A DNA stretch of 64,000 nucleotides, from NCBI GenBank assembly GCA_910574475.1, contig CAJTAT010000006.1:1-64000 (forward strand). Direction: 5' to 3'. The stretch is from Clostridia bacterium (GTDB lineage: Bacteria; Bacillota; Clostridia; Lachnospirales; Lachnospiraceae). This document shows positions 62,051 to 64,000 of the stretch, piece after piece; position 1 is the stretch's first letter; every line of letters starts with the position of its first letter. The position numbers and the translations under genes are program-made. Under the pieces are notes generated by a model, which saw only the letters and a list, made by a program, of their open reading frames with translations, ran no database searches and was not told the DNA's origin.

Positions 62051-63082
62051 ATGAGCAAAAAAGCAAAGATGTTCCTGTCACTATGTTTAGCCCTAACAGT
62101 CATTTCCCTATGTGGCTGCTCAAAAGCCAATCCGAATACAGAAAACAAAAATGAACAGGCAATAGCAGAAGACAAGAATATAGATGATTCAAAGACTACC
62201 GCAGAGGAAGCAGATAAACCAGGCAATTCAAAAGAACCAGACGCCAATGAAACGAACGCTTCCACCACCTACCCTCTCACCCTCACAGACAGCCTGGGAA
62301 ACGAGATTACCATTGAGAAGGAGCCGGAACGTGTGCTGTCTCTGTCGCCGGCAAATACAGAGATTTTGTTTGCACTGGGAGCCGGGGACCGGGTGAAGGG
62401 GAGAACAGATTACTGTACGTACCCAGAAGAGGCTCAGCAGGTAGAATCTGTGGGGACTTATACATCACCCAATACAGAACTTATCATTGCTATGGAGCCG
62501 GAGGTGGTCTTTGCCTCGGACTATATGGAGGAGAGCATCAGGGAACAGGTAGAGGCTGCCGGGGCCCAGGTGATTGTCGTATCTGCCAATAGTGTGCAAA
62601 GTGTGCAGGATGTGATTCTTCAGATGGGACAGGTTCTGAATCTGAATGAAAACGCCGAAAAACTGGTGACTTCTATGAAAGAGGATTTAAAGGAGCTTAA
62701 GGATTCCATTGCTTCGGAAGGAAAACAGAAAACCATCTTCGTGGATCTGGGAGATTACTACAGTGCGGGGCCAGGATCTCTACTTGACGATATGCTGAAT
62801 CAGATCGGAGTAGTTAATATTGTCGGAGATCAAGGGAAGACCTGGCCGCAGCTTTCTCTGGAAGCGATTATTGAGAAAAATCCTGACATTTATCTTTCTT
62901 TATACACATCACCGGAAGAACTGAAATCAAGATCCGGACTCAACGAGATAGACTGTATCAAAAATGACAGAATTATCTATTTTGACGGACTTTCGCCGGA
63001 GGCAGATTTGATCCAAAGGCCGGGGCCGCGCCTTGTGGAGGGAATACAGATTTTGACAGATCATATTTACGATGTAGAATGA
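62051..63082 (+). CDS. BtuF/FecB-like ABC transporter substrate-binding lipoprotein
   Basis: A 343-residue lipoprotein (signal KMFLSLCLALTVISLCGC, lipobox Cys near residue 18-20) with an Asn/Glu/Lys-rich linker and a type III binding-protein domain: ERVLSLSPANTEILFALGAG, YPEEAQQVESVGTYTSPNTE, and a long connecting helix. It captures cobalamin, heme or a siderophore complex; which one is unclear. The start at 62051 (AAGGACAAAAAC upstream) gives a proper signal; earlier in-frame ATGs do not. The permease follows after 10 bases. Confidence 0.88.
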   Translation: MSKKAKMFLSLCLALTVISLCGCSKANPNTENKNEQAIAEDKNIDDSKTTAEEADKPGNSKEPDANETNASTTYPLTLTDSLGNEITIEKEPERVLSLSPANTEILFALGAGDRVKGRTDYCTYPEEAQQVESVGTYTSPNTELIIAMEPEVVFASDYMEESIREQVEAAGAQVIVVSANSVQSVQDVILQMGQVLNLNENAEKLVTSMKEDLKELKDSIASEGKQKTIFVDLGDYYSAGPGSLLDDMLNQIGVVNIVGDQGKTWPQLSLEAIIEKNPDIYLSLYTSPEELKSRSGLNEIDCIKNDRIIYFDGLSPEADLIQRPGPRLVEGIQILTDHIYDVE

Positions 63083-63092
63083 GGAAAGACAG

Positions 63093-64000
63093 ATGAAAAA
63101 AGGAAGCAGGAAATGGCTGGTGGCTGGCTCGGTGCTCCTATGCCTAATCATCATGTATCTGTGCACATTGACAGGGGTTGCATCCATTTCCTTCTGGGAT
63201 GCCAACCGGATTTTGCTTCATGAAGTTTTCCATCTGGACATTAGTATGGAGGGCATTACAGAGGGAAGTATTACGATTATTCAAAATGTTCGCCTTCCCA
63301 GGGTGGTTCTGGGATTTTTGACAGGCGCTTCTCTGGCAATCTGCGGGGCCGGTTTTCAGGGAATTTTTAAAAATCCGATGGCAGATCCTTTTGTACTGGG
63401 TGTATCGTCGGGAGCGGCTCTGGGAGCGTCTATAGGAATTATTTTTCAGTTTGGCAGCGGATTTCTTGGAATGAATTCGACTACTCTTTTGGCGTTTGTG
63501 GGAGCCTTCTTGACCATTGGACTGGTGTATAATATTTCAAAAATAGGCAAAAAGGTTCCTATGGCAACCTTGCTTTTGTCAGGAATCGCCGTAAGCCAAA
63601 CCCTGGCTGCGGCCATGTCCATCCTTATGATTATGAACAGGCAGGACATGGATCAGATTATGTTCTGGACTATGGGGAGCTTAAACGGAAAGGGTTGGAG
63701 CCAGATTGTGATGATTCTTCCCTATGTGATTCTTGGAACAGTTCTGTTATTTACCTCCTGCAGGGAGCTGGATATCATGTTGACAGGGGAAGAGGCGGCG
63801 ATTCAGCTTGGTGTGAATGTAGAATTTGTAAAGAAAAAGGTCCTGTTTGCATCTACGCTTATCACAGCTGCAGTCATATCCGTTACAGGTATTATCGGGT
63901 TTGTGGGACTGGTGGTTCCCCATGTGGTGCGCATGATTGCCGGGCCGAAGCATCGTGGATTGATGCCATTGTCCCTGATTTTTGGCGGTACATTTTTAAT
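63093..64000 (+). CDS. FecCD/BtuC-like ABC transporter permease (partial, runs off the end)
   Basis: About 302 codons are open to the window end. The translation is very hydrophobic and has FecCD landmarks: NVRLPRVVLGFLTGASLAIC near the start, AGFQGIFKNPMADPFVLGVS followed by SGAALGAS, and near the end GIIGFVGLVVPHVVRMIAGP, the coupling helix to the ATPase. GAGGAAAGACAG precedes ATG 63093. It forms the membrane channel for the ligand brought by the upstream lipoprotein; an ATPase gene is expected just outside the window. Confidence 0.92.
   Translation, partial: MKKGSRKWLVAGSVLLCLIIMYLCTLTGVASISFWDANRILLHEVFHLDISMEGITEGSITIIQNVRLPRVVLGFLTGASLAICGAGFQGIFKNPMADPFVLGVSSGAALGASIGIIFQFGSGFLGMNSTTLLAFVGAFLTIGLVYNISKIGKKVPMATLLLSGIAVSQTLAAAMSILMIMNRQDMDQIMFWTMGSLNGKGWSQIVMILPYVILGTVLLFTSCRELDIMLTGEEAAIQLGVNVEFVKKKVLFASTLITAAVISVTGIIGFVGLVVPHVVRMIAGPKHRGLMPLSLIFGGTFL

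Overview
The window looks like the chromosome of a low-to-mid-GC Firmicute of class Clostridia, most likely family Lachnospiraceae (a Blautia-like gut anaerobe is my guess). The support is WhiA, a Crh-like HPr, an undivided rpsL-rpsG-fusA-tuf operon, AGGAGG-type ribosome binding sites, VanRS/AgrCA-type two-component systems, an RsgI-like anti-sigma protein and ROK/RbsABC-type sugar genes. No rRNA, tRNA or CRISPR array was found.

Layout. Bases 1-5190 are the recombinase end of an integrated mobile element: a sigma-region-4-like regulator, a decayed gene, an orphan MazF toxin with a cysteine-rich tail, an excisionase-like HTH protein and two consecutive tyrosine recombinases, closed by a strong terminator. 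An unusual cluster of interleaved inverted repeats then separates the element from uvrB. From 5.4 to 18.4 kb lies a housekeeping block: uvrB-uvrA, murB-rapZ-whiA-crh, a methyltransferase, hslO, nadE and a DegV protein. The RapZ homologue has a broken Walker A motif, and the HPr-like protein has Glu in place of the phospho-accepting His. A 275-base nested inverted-repeat element follows.

From 18.7 to 25.9 kb is a catabolic locus: a zinc polyol-type dehydrogenase divergent from an RbsBAC-type ABC importer, an esterase and a ROK repressor, with matching TTTTATAAA operator candidates. From 26 to 38.7 kb come a VanRS-like two-component system, a stand-alone aconitase-family hydratase, an AgrC/AgrA-like pair next to a CPBP protease, an ECF sigma factor with an RsgI-like, triple-PepSY anti-sigma protein, and an UlaG-like hydrolase. 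The translation operon rpsL-rpsG-fusA-tuf occupies 38.7-43.5 kb, followed by a MerR/TipAS regulator.

From 45.1 to 50.7 kb is the most intriguing accessory cluster: a beta-keto-acid cleavage enzyme (DUF849), an MFS transporter and a two-subunit transketolase, divergent from an AraC-type regulator. No pathway I know accounts for this combination. The stretch 50.8-60 kb is a patchwork of single accessory genes (GNAT, FAD oxidoreductase, TfoX-GyrI fusion, NUDIX, two XRE regulators, a visibly AT-rich GtrA/membrane-protein pair, a pRiA4b ORF-3-like protein) interspersed with broken genes (two Uma2 remnants and a reductase fragment). The window ends with an AAA-ATPase/PD-(D/E)XK protein and the start of a BtuF/FecCD-type metal-chelate importer whose permease runs off the end.

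All functional calls rest on recognising motifs and family resemblance by eye; no database search was run.
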